Positions 1 to 8,299 of a DNA stretch of 40,155 nt are shown in pieces. The DNA is from Flavobacteriales bacterium (GTDB lineage Bacteria > Bacteroidota > Bacteroidia > Flavobacteriales_D > Sanyastnellaceae). The notes beneath the pieces are model-generated. The model saw only the letters and a list, made by a program, of their open reading frames with translations. It was not told the DNA's origin and made no database searches. Where the stretch lies: contig JANQWV010000011.1 in the NCBI GenBank assembly GCA_030729695.1, forward strand, positions 1 to 40,155. Reading direction: 5' to 3'. The position numbers and the translations under genes were made by a program. How positions within the stretch are numbered: the stretch's first letter is position 1; every line of letters begins with the position of its first letter.

Positions 1-2780
1 CCCGTCAACGACTTCTTATTCTTCGCGACTTGCTCTGGCGTGCCGGTGGCGACAACGTTTCCGCCGCCCTCGCCGCCTTCGGGGCCCATGTCTATGAGGT
101 AGTCGGCGCTCTTGATGACGTCCATGTTGTGTTCAATGACCAAGACGGTGTTGCCGCGTTCAACCAATTGATTCAACACATTTAAAAGCATTTGAACGTC
201 TTGAAAATGCAGTCCAGTTGTGGGTTCGTCTAAGATATAAATGGTCTTACCGGTGTCGCGCTTCGCTAATTCGGTAGAGAGTTTCACACGCTGCGCTTCT
301 CCCCCGCTGAGCGTTGTGCTGTGCTGTCCGAGTGTGATGTATCCTAATCCAACGTCGTTCAAAGTCTTCAGCGTGTTGTGAATGTTTCGGTGATTTTCGA
401 AAAATCCAACGGCTTGCTCAACGGTCATGTTCAACACATCGGAAATGGTTTTTCCGTTGTAGAAAATCTCCAAGGTCTCGCGGTTGTAACGCTTACCGTT
501 GCAGGCTTCGCAATGCACATAAACATCGGGAAGGAAATTCATTTCAATTAAACGAACTCCTCCGCCCTTGCACGTTTCACATCTTCCACCTGAAATATTG
601 AAACTAAATCTCCCAGGCTGATAACCGCGAATGCGCGATTCTGGAACCGAGGCATACAAATTTCGAATGTCGGTGAAGATGCCAGTGTATGTACTCGGAT
701 TGCTTCGCGGTGTGCGACCAATAGGGCTTTGATCTATTTCAATAACCTTGTCTAAATGCTCGAGTCCTTCCAGTTTCTTGTAAGACAAAGGCTTTCGCTG
801 TCCGTTGTAGAAATGTGCATTCAGAATTGGATAAAGCGTATGACTGATAAGCGAAGACTTTCCACTTCCACTTACACCTGTTACGCATGTGAATGTACCT
901 AACGGAATTTCAATGGTCTCTCCTTTCAGATTATGTCCGTTCGCTCCTTTCAACACCAACTTCTTTCCATTGCCTTTGCTGCGTTCCTTCGGAACAGGAA
1001 TGGCTAATTTTCCACTTAAATAATTCGCAGTAACACTTCCAATTTTAATAAAATCTTTTGGCTTTCCAGCGGCAACTACGTTACCTCCGTGTCTTCCGGC
1101 ACCTGGACCAATGTCAATGATGTAGTCGCTTTCCAACATCATGTCTTTGTCGTGTTCCACTACAATGACGCTGTTTCCGCCGTCGCGCAAGTCTTTCAAC
1201 GATTGAATGAGTTTCTCGTTGTCGCGCTGGTGAAGTCCAATACTCGGTTCGTCGAGAATGTATAGCACACCAACTAATTGCGAACCTATCTGTGTTGCCA
1301 ATCGAATGCGCTGCGCTTCTCCTCCACTCAATGTCTTCGCGCTTCGATTTAAATTCAAATATCCCAATCCTACATTCAACAAGAACTTCAAACGAGTGCG
1401 AATTTCCTTCAAAGGTTCACGCGCAATGATTTCTTGTTTCTTGTCGAAACTTGAATCGATGCCTTCGAACCAAGCGCTGAGCTTTTCAATGTTCAAGGCG
1501 CTCAATTCGGCAATGGTTTTTCCTGCTACTTTGAAATGAGAAGCAGTGTCTTTCAATCGCGCACCTTTACAAGTAGGACAAGCCTTTTTGTTCATGAAGG
1601 TCTCGGCCCACTTGCGAACTGCAGGAGTTCCGTCTTCTTCCGCATGTCTTTCAATGAAAGCAATTAGTCCGTCGTAGCGCGTGTTCATGGTTTGTCCGTT
1701 CGACAATTCCACTTCCACCTTATCGTCTGTTCCGTACAGAATAACCTGAATGGCATCTTCGTCAACTTCCTTCAAGGGCGTGTTCACAGTTGCGCCGTAC
1801 ATCTTCAAAATGGCAGCCACTTGTTGGTTGATCCACGAGTTCTTGTTTTCACCCAGCGGAGTTATTCCGCCTTGCTTAACACTTTTCTTATTGTCGGGAA
1901 TAATCTTTTCAATGTCTATTTCAGCCACTTCACCCAAACCGCTGCAATAACTGCAAGCGCCGTATGGGCTGTTGAAAGAAAAGAGATTCGGTTCGGGTTC
2001 TGGAAAGGAAATTCCAGACGTTGGACACATGAGATTTTTGGAAAAGTGATGAACCGTTTCGGTTTCCAATTCCATGACCATCACATCTCCTTTGCCCATT
2101 TTCAAGGCTGTTTGAACAGTCGCCTTCAAGCGAGGGTTGTTCGGTTCAACTGAAAAACGATCGACTACCAATTCAATATCATGCACCTTGTAGCGATCGA
2201 GTTTCATCTCTTTCGTCATCTCCTTCAACTTGCCGTCGATACGCGCGCGGACGTATCCTTGCTTCATGAGCGAATCGAAGAGTTCACGGTAGTGACCTTT
2301 GCGAGCTTTCACCAATGGAGAAAGAATGGCTATTTTTTTCGACTTGAAATCCTTCGCTATTTTTTCAATGAGTTGCTCTTCGGTGAATCGCACCATTTTC
2401 TTTCCGGTTGCCGGACTGTAAGCGTCTGAAGCACGGGCGTACAACAAACGCATGAAGTCGTACACTTCAGTAATGGTTCCGACTGTAGAGCGTGGATTGC
2501 GACTAACCGTTTTTTGTTCGATGGAAATAACCGGAGAAAGTCCGTTTACTTTATCGACATCGGGACGTTCCATTTCACCCAAAAACTGACGGGCGTAGGC
2601 ATTGAACGTTTCCATGTAACGACGCTGACCTTCGGCGTAAAGCGTATCGAAAGCCAGTGATGATTTTCCGCTTCCAGAAAGGCCTGTAATGACAACAAGC
2701 TGATTTCTTGGAATGGTTAAGTCTATATTTTTTAGATTGTTTTCTCGTGCTCCGAGAATTTCAATTTTTTCTTCTTCCAT
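1..2780 (-). CDS. uvrA: UvrA, excinuclease ABC subunit A (3' end cut by window)
   Basis: Damage-recognition ATPase of nucleotide excision repair; it scans DNA as a dimer, loads UvrB and acts in the cytoplasm. About 926 codons are present and the frame is open at the left edge, so roughly 10-20 residues are missing. The start is the ATG at 2780, giving MEEEKIEILGARENNLKNID. Two ABC modules are visible: Walker A GLSGSGKSS with Lys39 and GVSGSGKSS with Lys641, each later followed by an LSGGEAQR signature. The C-terminal zinc module begins CETC (Cys734, Cys737) and continues to CEAC before GKRYNRETLE. In the first zinc module the usual CPxCG reads CPTSG (Cys252 kept, Ser255 in place of the second Cys); I believe this is common in Bacteroidota. 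It begins 2 nt after the fahA stop codon and is probably cotranscribed with it. Confidence 0.97.
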   Translation of the reverse strand, partial: MEEEKIEILGARENNLKNIDLTIPRNQLVVITGLSGSGKSSLAFDTLYAEGQRRYMETFNAYARQFLGEMERPDVDKVNGLSPVISIEQKTVSRNPRSTVGTITEVYDFMRLLYARASDAYSPATGKKMVRFTEEQLIEKIAKDFKSKKIAILSPLVKARKGHYRELFDSLMKQGYVRARIDGKLKEMTKEMKLDRYKVHDIELVVDRFSVEPNNPRLKATVQTALKMGKGDVMVMELETETVHHFSKNLMCPTSGISFPEPEPNLFSFNSPYGACSYCSGLGEVAEIDIEKIIPDNKKSVKQGGITPLGENKNSWINQQVAAILKMYGATVNTPLKEVDEDAIQVILYGTDDKVEVELSNGQTMNTRYDGLIAFIERHAEEDGTPAVRKWAETFMNKKACPTCKGARLKDTASHFKVAGKTIAELSALNIEKLSAWFEGIDSSFDKKQEIIAREPLKEIRTRLKFLLNVGLGYLNLNRSAKTLSGGEAQRIRLATQIGSQLVGVLYILDEPSIGLHQRDNEKLIQSLKDLRDGGNSVIVVEHDKDMMLESDYIIDIGPGAGRHGGNVVAAGKPKDFIKIGSVTANYLSGKLAIPVPKERSKGNGKKLVLKGANGHNLKGETIEIPLGTFTCVTGVSGSGKSSLISHTLYPILNAHFYNGQRKPLSYKKLEGLEHLDKVIEIDQSPIGRTPRSNPSTYTGIFTDIRNLYASVPESRIRGYQPGRFSFNISGGRCETCKGGGVRLIEMNFLPDVYVHCEACNGKRYNRETLEIFYNGKTISDVLNMTVEQAVGFFENHRNIHNTLKTLNDVGLGYITLGQHSTTLSGGEAQRVKLSTELAKRDTGKTIYILDEPTTGLHFQDVQMLLNVLNQLVERGNTVLVIEHNMDVIKSADYLIDMGPEGGEGGGNVVATGTPEQVAKNKKSLT

Positions 2781-2782
2781 AG

Positions 2783-4051
2783 TTAGTCGCGTGCGGGAAG
2801 AACTTTTCCGCTGCACTTACCAAAACCAACTTTAACCCCTTCTTGTTCAGCAAATCCTGTAATGGTTACAGTATCTCCATCTGCGATGAACGCACGTGTT
2901 GAACCGTCGGGCATTTGCACTGGCTTAGTTCCTTTCCATGCAATTTCCAACATACTTCCGAAAGAACCTTCTTCAGGACCGCTAATGGTTCCACTGGCCA
3001 TCATGTCGCCACAGCGAACGTTACATCCGCCAACGGTATGATGCGCCAGTTGCTGATTCATGTTCCAATACATGTGTTTGAAATTGCTATTTGAAACTAC
3101 TTGCTTTTCGCCGGCCTCGGTTTGAATTTCAACTTGAAGTTGGATATCAATGTTCTTTATCCCATTGTATTGAAGGTAAGGTAAAACCTCTGGTTCTTGC
3201 AATGGACCTATGGTTCTGAAAGGCTCTAATGCCTCTAAAGTAACAATCCATGGTGAAACGGTTGAAGCGAAGTTCTTCGCCAAGAATGGACCAAGAGGTA
3301 CATATTCCCAACGTTGAATATCGCGTGCGCTCCAATCGTTGAAGAGCATGAGCCCGAAAATATAATCGTCTGCCTCTTGTGTTGAAATGCGCTCTCCCAT
3401 TGGCTTTCCGTCGAAAGTAACGAAAGCCATTTCCAATTCGAAGTCGAGTTGCTTGGTTGGTCCGTAGGTTGGAAGTGTTTCGTCTGAAGGATTGATTTGT
3501 CCGCATGGGCGAGTTACCGCTGTTCCGTCGACCACAATGCTTGAAGCTCTTCCGTGGTAACCCACAGGAAGGTGTTTCCAGTTTGGAAGTAGCGCTTTAG
3601 CAGGATCGCGGAACATGGTTCCTACGTTTCTAGCGTGATCTATGCTGCTGTAAAAATCTGTGTAATCACCGATTTCAATGGGAAGATGCATTTGAACTTC
3701 GCTCATTTTTATAAGGCATGAACGAAGTTCATCTTTCACCACCGCATCTTGTTTGGCGTTTAGCAAGTCGGCTAACCTCATGCGCAGAGCAGAGCAAGCC
3801 GTCTTGCCATGCTTCATCATTTTATTCAATGAATGCGTGCGGTATTCTTCAGCTCCGAAGGGCAAAGCAGAGATGTGATTCTGCTGAAACACACGAAAAA
3901 TATCTAAGACATAATTTCCAATGGCTACTCCCACACGAAGATCTCCTCTTCCTGTTGAGAATATTCCGAAGGGTAAATTCTGTATCGGGAACTCTGTATT
4001 CTCAGCACCTTCAACCCAAGTCTTTTCGCTAAATGGAATGATATTTTTCAT
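2783..4051 (-). CDS. fahA: Fumarylacetoacetase
   Basis: Final enzyme of tyrosine and homogentisate degradation; it hydrolyses fumarylacetoacetate to fumarate and acetoacetate. The protein has 422 residues, the usual family length. The FAH N-terminal domain (about 1-110) is followed by the catalytic domain with DYTDFYSSIDHARNVGTMFR, LPVGYHGRASSIV, and the metal/substrate region around DFELEMAFV and FNDWSARDIQRWEY. An in-frame extension to 4123 exists, but the ATG at 4051 (MKNIIPFSEKTW) matches the family start. A TACATTTG box lies on the same strand at 4069-4076, 17 nt upstream. Its stop is 2 nt before uvrA, an unusual metabolic/repair pairing that is probably just an operon. No other tyrosine-degradation gene is in the window. 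Confidence 0.95.
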   Translation of the reverse strand: MKNIIPFSEKTWVEGAENTEFPIQNLPFGIFSTGRGDLRVGVAIGNYVLDIFRVFQQNHISALPFGAEEYRTHSLNKMMKHGKTACSALRMRLADLLNAKQDAVVKDELRSCLIKMSEVQMHLPIEIGDYTDFYSSIDHARNVGTMFRDPAKALLPNWKHLPVGYHGRASSIVVDGTAVTRPCGQINPSDETLPTYGPTKQLDFELEMAFVTFDGKPMGERISTQEADDYIFGLMLFNDWSARDIQRWEYVPLGPFLAKNFASTVSPWIVTLEALEPFRTIGPLQEPEVLPYLQYNGIKNIDIQLQVEIQTEAGEKQVVSNSNFKHMYWNMNQQLAHHTVGGCNVRCGDMMASGTISGPEEGSFGSMLEIAWKGTKPVQMPDGSTRAFIADGDTVTITGFAEQEGVKVGFGKCSGKVLPARD

Positions 4052-4068
4052 ACGCTTTATTTTCACTT

Positions 4069-4076
4069 CAAATGTA
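4069..4076 (-). promoter_or_regulatory. -7 box (TACATTTG) for fahA-uvrA
   Basis: Exact match to the Bacteroidota TAnnTTTG -7 element, 17 nt upstream of the fahA start and within the 59-nt divergent gap. I see no good TTG -33 element at the standard spacing, so this rests on the -7 box alone. Confidence 0.45.
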
Positions 4077-4110
4077 CTTCGCTTTTCGGTTCTTTCTAAC
4101 TTGCGTCCGC

Positions 4111-4683
4111 ATGAAAAAATCAACGAAATATATCATTGCCGGAACCGCGTTTTGTCTGCTCGGTCTTCATTTTTCGTTGAGTGCGCTCTATGCCTTCCGC
4201 AGGCATTACGACATTCCAAGGATTGAATCTATTGCCAACAGGTACGGATTCCCCTTTTTTCATCAGGGATATAGCCTGTTTGTGCCAATGTCGGAATTCG
4301 ATGATTTCATTGAAGTTCGTTACCGCGAAGGCGGCAGTTGGACCGAATTTCAAGAAATTGGTCAACGATATGAATACACGGTAGACAGTAAACTTCGTCA
4401 ATTCGAGGAATTCACTTCTGCGAATTTGAATAATCAAATTATCAATAATTTATATTGGAAAGACGGTGTTCGTCAACTTGAACGCATTGAACAATCGACC
4501 GATTACGGCAGGGCTGTTTATTTCTGTCAGCGTCTGGAACGCGCCAAGCGCAAGCTCACTCATTCGCATACCTACATTGATTCCATGCAGGTTCGCAGGG
4601 TGTTTCATTTTCATCCGTTGAACGGCGAGCAGAAGAACGATGTGTTCGAATTCAGTAAAGTTTTGGTTGAAATAGACAAATGA
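4111..4683 (+). CDS. Membrane-anchored protein of unknown function
   Basis: I do not recognise a family. The ATG at 4111 (MKKSTKYIIAG) is chosen over an upstream in-frame ATG at 4072 because it puts a single hydrophobic anchor (residues about 7-25) at the N-terminus and is preceded by a TAACTTGC box at 4097-4104. The 190-residue protein then has a soluble, charged region with no Cys pairs or obvious catalytic motif, probably facing the periplasm. Its stop overlaps the start of the next gene (ATGA, 4680-4683), so the two are very likely translated together. The HTTM partner suggests a membrane-associated role, but nothing more specific can be supported. Confidence 0.75.
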   Translation: MKKSTKYIIAGTAFCLLGLHFSLSALYAFRRHYDIPRIESIANRYGFPFFHQGYSLFVPMSEFDDFIEVRYREGGSWTEFQEIGQRYEYTVDSKLRQFEEFTSANLNNQIINNLYWKDGVRQLERIEQSTDYGRAVYFCQRLERAKRKLTHSHTYIDSMQVRRVFHFHPLNGEQKNDVFEFSKVLVEIDK

Positions 4684-5519
4684 AGAAGCGCATTGAAAAT
4701 TACATAGAAGGGTTGTTTGTCCCATACGCTTCCTCTTGGAACGAGCGTACTTTTGTGAGTTTGGTCTATGCGTGGTTCGTCTTTTTCGCCTTTTGGAATT
4801 GGCATTCGGTGTGGTTAATTTGGGGAGAAGACAGCGTGTGTATTCGTTACGGCGCCGACGATACGCGTTTGAATAATTTGGTTTACGCGTTGATGTACAA
4901 TTTGAAATGGTTTAAACCGGTGTTTATTGTCCATTTGGTTGTATCCTTTTTCTCGATCTTTCATTTCCGAGGAGTATTTGTTTTTCGAGGACTGGCGTGG
5001 CTTTCCGCTTTGTGGATATACTATGCGGGAATAAACGCCATGAATGCGGGGTATGTGTATATGATGCTTTTGATGTTTTATTCCATCCCCTATTCAGCAA
5101 AGGCGACTAAACCCTTTTGGGCGTTTTTATCGCGATTGAGTTTGCTTGCAGCGGGTATTCAAGTTGGATTAATTTATTTCTACACTGCGTTGTATAAAGT
5201 TACCAGTTGGCAGTGGTTGAAGGGTGATGCGATCTATCAGACTTTCGTGAGCGATTGGTTCAGCAATGAAACGATTCGCGGTGTTGCAGAGGTTATGCCC
5301 TATTTCATTTCGGTAATCATTGCATACTTCATTATGCTTTTTCAATTAACCTTTCCGATAATTATCAATTGGAAAAGGACTCGGAAGTATGCTGTAATCA
5401 TTGGTGTTTCAATTCACCTGTATATTGGAATCTTCATGCACATGTGGGATTTCGCGTTGGCGATGATGATTCCGTACGTGCTTTTCCTCAATTCAAATTC
5501 GGATCCTCGGGAAAGTTAG
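4680..5519 (+). CDS. HTTM-domain (gamma-carboxylase-like) integral membrane protein
   Basis: Polytopic membrane protein of 279 residues resembling the HTTM family (membrane part related to vitamin K-dependent gamma-carboxylases). Visible features are about seven or eight hydrophobic segments, the motif YFYTALYKVTSWQWLKGDAI (about residues 165-185) and a late segment SIHLYIGIFMHMWDFALAM, both typical of the HTTM core. The biochemical role of bacterial HTTM proteins is mostly unknown. It overlaps the preceding anchored protein by 4 nt and converges on yqgE, whose coding sequence overlaps its 3' end by 32 nt. Confidence 0.8.
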   Translation: MKKRIENYIEGLFVPYASSWNERTFVSLVYAWFVFFAFWNWHSVWLIWGEDSVCIRYGADDTRLNNLVYALMYNLKWFKPVFIVHLVVSFFSIFHFRGVFVFRGLAWLSALWIYYAGINAMNAGYVYMMLLMFYSIPYSAKATKPFWAFLSRLSLLAAGIQVGLIYFYTALYKVTSWQWLKGDAIYQTFVSDWFSNETIRGVAEVMPYFISVIIAYFIMLFQLTFPIIINWKRTRKYAVIIGVSIHLYIGIFMHMWDFALAMMIPYVLFLNSNSDPRES

Positions 5520-6060
5520 AGAGAAGCTTTCCTTTCGGGCCAAGGCGTTCCATAACTTCCTTCCAGACGTTGTTCTCTTTCGAGTTCATGATTAATTTGG
5601 AAGGGACATTCACCACAAACCAAGACTTCGAGGTTATTTCTTCTTGAAGTTGTCCAATAGACCAGCCGCTGTATCCAACAAAAAAGCGAATGGCGTTTTC
5701 GGGAAGAGTTCCTTCTTCAATGCGCTCGCGAATGCGCGTGAAATCTCCGCCGTACCAAACACCTTCCACAATGGGTGTGCTTCCTTCAATCTCTTCTCCC
5801 AACGAATGAATGTAAAAGAGACTGTCGTTCTTTACGGGTCCGCCCAAACTAACGCGTCCAGGCATGTCTGGGAAATTCGCAATGATCTTGCTAATCGGAA
5901 GGTCTATGTAATTGTTCAACACAAATCCGAAAGAGCCTTCTTCGTTGTTCTCGCACATAAGAATAACGGTCCGATGAAAAAACGGATCGCTGATATACGG
6001 CTCAGACAACAAGACTTGTCCACGCTTCGGCACAGTGCTATCGCTCGGTTGAAAATTCAC
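5488..6060 (-). CDS. YqgE/AlgH family protein (UPF0301)
   Basis: Conserved cytoplasmic protein of the YqgE/AlgH family; the biochemical function is unresolved, although AlgH has been linked to alginate regulation in Pseudomonas. Family hallmarks are GQVLLSEPYISDPFFHRTVI, EEGSFGFVLNN, SLGGPV and FVGYSGWSIGQL. There is no ATG at the 5' end. A TTG at 6105 gives 205 residues but would overlap the divergent TPR gene. The GTG at 6060 gives 190 residues, the usual size, and lies 4 nt after a promoter-like TTG-N17-TATTTTAG (6065-6092), so I prefer it. The 3' end overlaps the convergent HTTM gene by 32 nt. Confidence 0.88.
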   Translation of the reverse strand: MNFQPSDSTVPKRGQVLLSEPYISDPFFHRTVILMCENNEEGSFGFVLNNYIDLPISKIIANFPDMPGRVSLGGPVKNDSLFYIHSLGEEIEGSTPIVEGVWYGGDFTRIRERIEEGTLPENAIRFFVGYSGWSIGQLQEEITSKSWFVVNVPSKLIMNSKENNVWKEVMERLGPKGKLLSNFPEDPNLN

Positions 6061-6064
6061 AGGG

Positions 6065-6092
6065 CTAAAATAGGAATTCCTTACTTTCGCAA
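6065..6092 (-). promoter_or_regulatory. yqgE promoter overlapping the divergent TPR-gene promoter
   Basis: On the minus strand TTG (6092-6090), a 17-nt spacer and TATTTTAG (6072-6065) match the Bacteroidota -33/-7 layout with one mismatch in the -7 box. The box ends 4 nt before the GTG start. The plus-strand box TACTTTCG (6082-6089) of the TPR gene lies inside the same stretch, so the two polymerase sites cannot be occupied together. Confidence 0.5.
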
Positions 6093-6093
6093 C

Positions 6094-7611
6094 ATGCGTT
6101 TTCAATTATTAGTTTTTCTTTTCCTACTTCCATTTGTAACCCTTGCCCAACCTGGCGGAGGAGGCGGTGCTTACTTTCGACATTTCGGAGTTCCCGGAAA
6201 AGATTATACTTCTGAACTGTGCCTGAAGCACATGAAACTGCAGCTCATGAGCGGCGAACGTTCCAACATAATCGATTCAGAGCAAAAAGAAATTCGCAGC
6301 TTGAATCTTGAACACAACGGTTGGTCGGCTCGTTACGCTGGACTAGATTACCGCCAAGTCGAAAACCATTACCGCTTGGTTTGGAAGGAAGACAACGATT
6401 CCATGGTGGTGATATTCACGAACCTTATGCATGAAAACGGAGCGGGTTATTCAGAGACGTTCGACAGTCTGGTCTTTATGCCCGGACATTATGAATTGCG
6501 CCTCTCGCAAGACCGTCGCATTCCCGGATATGAAAGCTTCACTCCGAAAACACATTTGAATTGGTTCAAGGAAATGGCCGCTACCGCTTATTTCCCAACC
6601 CGTCCGACCTATTCCTTCTATTATTATTACAACGCTGCGCATAAAGAAAATTCGCAAGTCAGGTATGAAGATTCTGAACCTCACTTGATCAAGGCGCAGC
6701 AAATGGCCGAAACGTTCGAGCAACAAAAATTAGTGCTCACGGAACGCATTCGCTTTCATCGTCTTAAGTTCAATAATGAAACAGCCTTGAATCTTGCTTT
6801 AGAGTTAGACTCACTTTGTGGTTCTTTAAGCAGAATAGACAATTCAGCTTGCAATGTTCTTATTGAACTTTATACCGAACTTAAAGAATACGAGAAAGCC
6901 CTTCCCTACTATGCAAGACTTTCCAAACAATACAACGACGATAGTTATTTAATTAACGAAGCGCTCTTCCTTGAAATGAAATTGAATCGCTCTGAAGAGG
7001 CCATTGCCATTTGTGAAATTCTACTCAGTCGCATTCCCGAAGATCACATGAAAGAATATCCCATTGGAGCTTCGCCACATGCTGAAACCATTCTTCACAT
7101 CGGCGAAATCTTTTGGCATGCGAACAAACCCAAAGAAGCCATATTCTATTTTGAACTTGCCGTTCAAGTGGGGGCCTTCCACACCAGCGATGATCGCTAT
7201 GTGTATTTATTCGAATCGTACATTGAAAAATTTCCAACCGAAACAACCTTCTACATCTGCCGCGCCGCTGCCAATATTGGAAGAGCGCCATACCTCGGTT
7301 GGGGAAACATGACACGTATGGCTTGCATTGAAGCAATAGAAGATTGCGACAACGCAATGAGATTGGGAAGAAAAGACTTCTTAGTCTATTACACCAAAGG
7401 TGAAGCCATGCAACTGGTTAAGAAAAATGAAGAAGGACTGAAAGTCGCAGACGAATGCATTCGCCTTGAACCGAAAGACCCAAGAGGATACTTGCTGAAG
7501 AGCATGTTCTACAATGACATTCGAACCGAAAACGCCATGAAAAAAGCGGAAGAATACCGAACCGAATTTCGCAACAGACTCACCACCTTCCGTTTCGATT
7601 TTCATTATTAG
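6094..7611 (+). CDS. Secreted tetratricopeptide-repeat protein
   Basis: Exported protein of 505 residues. The signal peptide is MRFQLLVFLFLLPFVTLAQ with likely cleavage after the Ala-Gln, followed by a glycine run (PGGGGG). The C-terminal half (about 250-495) contains degenerate TPR units, for example ELKEYEKALPYYARLSKQY, NRSEEAIAICEILLSRIPED, NKPKEAIFYFELAVQVGA and KKNEEGLKVADECIRLEPKD. The N-terminal region (about 30-200) has no family I recognise. The frame stays open 450 nt upstream, but that region is antisense to yqgE; the ATG at 6094 fits the signal peptide and sits 4 nt after a TACTTTCG box. TPRs imply protein scaffolding; the partner is unknown. Confidence 0.85.
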   Translation: MRFQLLVFLFLLPFVTLAQPGGGGGAYFRHFGVPGKDYTSELCLKHMKLQLMSGERSNIIDSEQKEIRSLNLEHNGWSARYAGLDYRQVENHYRLVWKEDNDSMVVIFTNLMHENGAGYSETFDSLVFMPGHYELRLSQDRRIPGYESFTPKTHLNWFKEMAATAYFPTRPTYSFYYYYNAAHKENSQVRYEDSEPHLIKAQQMAETFEQQKLVLTERIRFHRLKFNNETALNLALELDSLCGSLSRIDNSACNVLIELYTELKEYEKALPYYARLSKQYNDDSYLINEALFLEMKLNRSEEAIAICEILLSRIPEDHMKEYPIGASPHAETILHIGEIFWHANKPKEAIFYFELAVQVGAFHTSDDRYVYLFESYIEKFPTETTFYICRAAANIGRAPYLGWGNMTRMACIEAIEDCDNAMRLGRKDFLVYYTKGEAMQLVKKNEEGLKVADECIRLEPKDPRGYLLKSMFYNDIRTENAMKKAEEYRTEFRNRLTTFRFDFHY

Positions 7612-7641
7612 AAAATTCAACGTGTATGCGTCTTGTAACGT

Positions 7642-7649
7642 TATCTTTG
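7642..7649 (+). promoter_or_regulatory. -7 box (TATCTTTG) for the DUF493 gene
   Basis: Perfect TAnnTTTG element ending 4 nt before the ATG at 7654, so the transcript is expected to begin at or next to the start codon. No TTG at the usual spacing is evident upstream. Confidence 0.5.
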
Positions 7650-7653
7650 CCGC

Positions 7654-7926
7654 ATGGATGAATCGAGACTTTCTGCCCTTCGTGCCGAGCTGAACAAAAT
7701 TCACAAATGGCCAAGCAAGTACATGTTTAAGTTTATTGTTCCTTCATTCGAAGAGCGCGTAACTGCAGTGAAATTAATCTTTGGTGAAAGTGCGCATTTC
7801 GAGATGAAGTGGAGTGCAAACGGAAAATACACCTCTATTACCGTTCACGCCATGATGATGAGCGTTGACGAGATTTTCGAGAAGTACGAGGAAGCCGCTA
7901 AAATTGAAGGAATTATAAGTTTATAA
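7654..7926 (+). CDS. DUF493 family protein (YbeD-like)
   Basis: Small cytoplasmic ferredoxin-fold protein of 90 residues, matching DUF493/YbeD in length and motifs: FPTKY-type WPSKYMFKFIVPS near the start, SANGKYTSITVHAMM in the middle and the family-typical end KYEEAAKIEGIISL. YbeD lies in lipoate loci in Proteobacteria, but its function in Bacteroidota is not settled. It is followed after 1 nt by the next gene and probably heads the operon leading to fmt. Confidence 0.88.
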   Translation: MDESRLSALRAELNKIHKWPSKYMFKFIVPSFEERVTAVKLIFGESAHFEMKWSANGKYTSITVHAMMMSVDEIFEKYEEAAKIEGIISL

Positions 7927-7927
7927 T

Positions 7928-8299
7928 ATGAAGACATTTGAATTGTTAAGAAACGTTTTGCTGGTGTCATTACTCGCCATGCTGACGTATGTGTTGTACA
8001 AGCGTATGTTGCACGTGATGCGCAAGCAGCATGTTCAGAATTTATATCCGGCTCTTCCGAATCAATTGAATTGGACAGAATCTGGACAAGGACAAATTGC
8101 ATTGACCTTGAACATGAAGATGCATTTAGACATTCAGATTTTCAATGAAGAGAATCAATCTATTCTAACCCTTGCCAACGAAGAGTTCCCGAAGGGAGAT
8201 CATATTTTCACTTTCGAGAAGAGTCAATTTTCTTCCGGAAAATATTACTACAAAATTGTTTCTCCGCACGAACAAGCTTCTCAATACTTCAGCATCTAA
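7928..8299 (+). CDS. Membrane-anchored small protein with a beta-sandwich-like C-terminus
   Basis: Family not recognised. The 123-residue protein has one hydrophobic segment at residues about 8-24 (LLRNVLLVSLLAMLTYVLY), then a basic stretch, then a region rich in alternating hydrophobic residues ending FSSGKYYYKIVSPHEQASQ. That ending resembles the FlgD/T9SS-type Ig-like fold (sequence 'G.YyykI'), but it is too short to assign a sorting domain. It lies 1 nt after DUF493, and its stop TAA shares its last A with the fmt ATG (8299), so it sits inside the fmt operon. Confidence 0.75.
   Translation: MKTFELLRNVLLVSLLAMLTYVLYKRMLHVMRKQHVQNLYPALPNQLNWTESGQGQIALTLNMKMHLDIQIFNEENQSILTLANEEFPKGDHIFTFEKSQFSSGKYYYKIVSPHEQASQYFSI

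Noticed and set aside
1258-2429. Plus-strand open frames within 1-2780
   Set aside because: They are antisense to uvrA, which is well conserved throughout; none has a recognisable motif.
3147-3506. Separate minus-strand protein inside fahA
   Set aside because: It is in another frame of the same strand and has the low-complexity look of a shadow; fahA is intact across it.
5644-6093. N-terminal extension of the TPR protein
   Set aside because: The extra frame is antisense to yqgE, and the signal peptide starts at the ATG at 6094.
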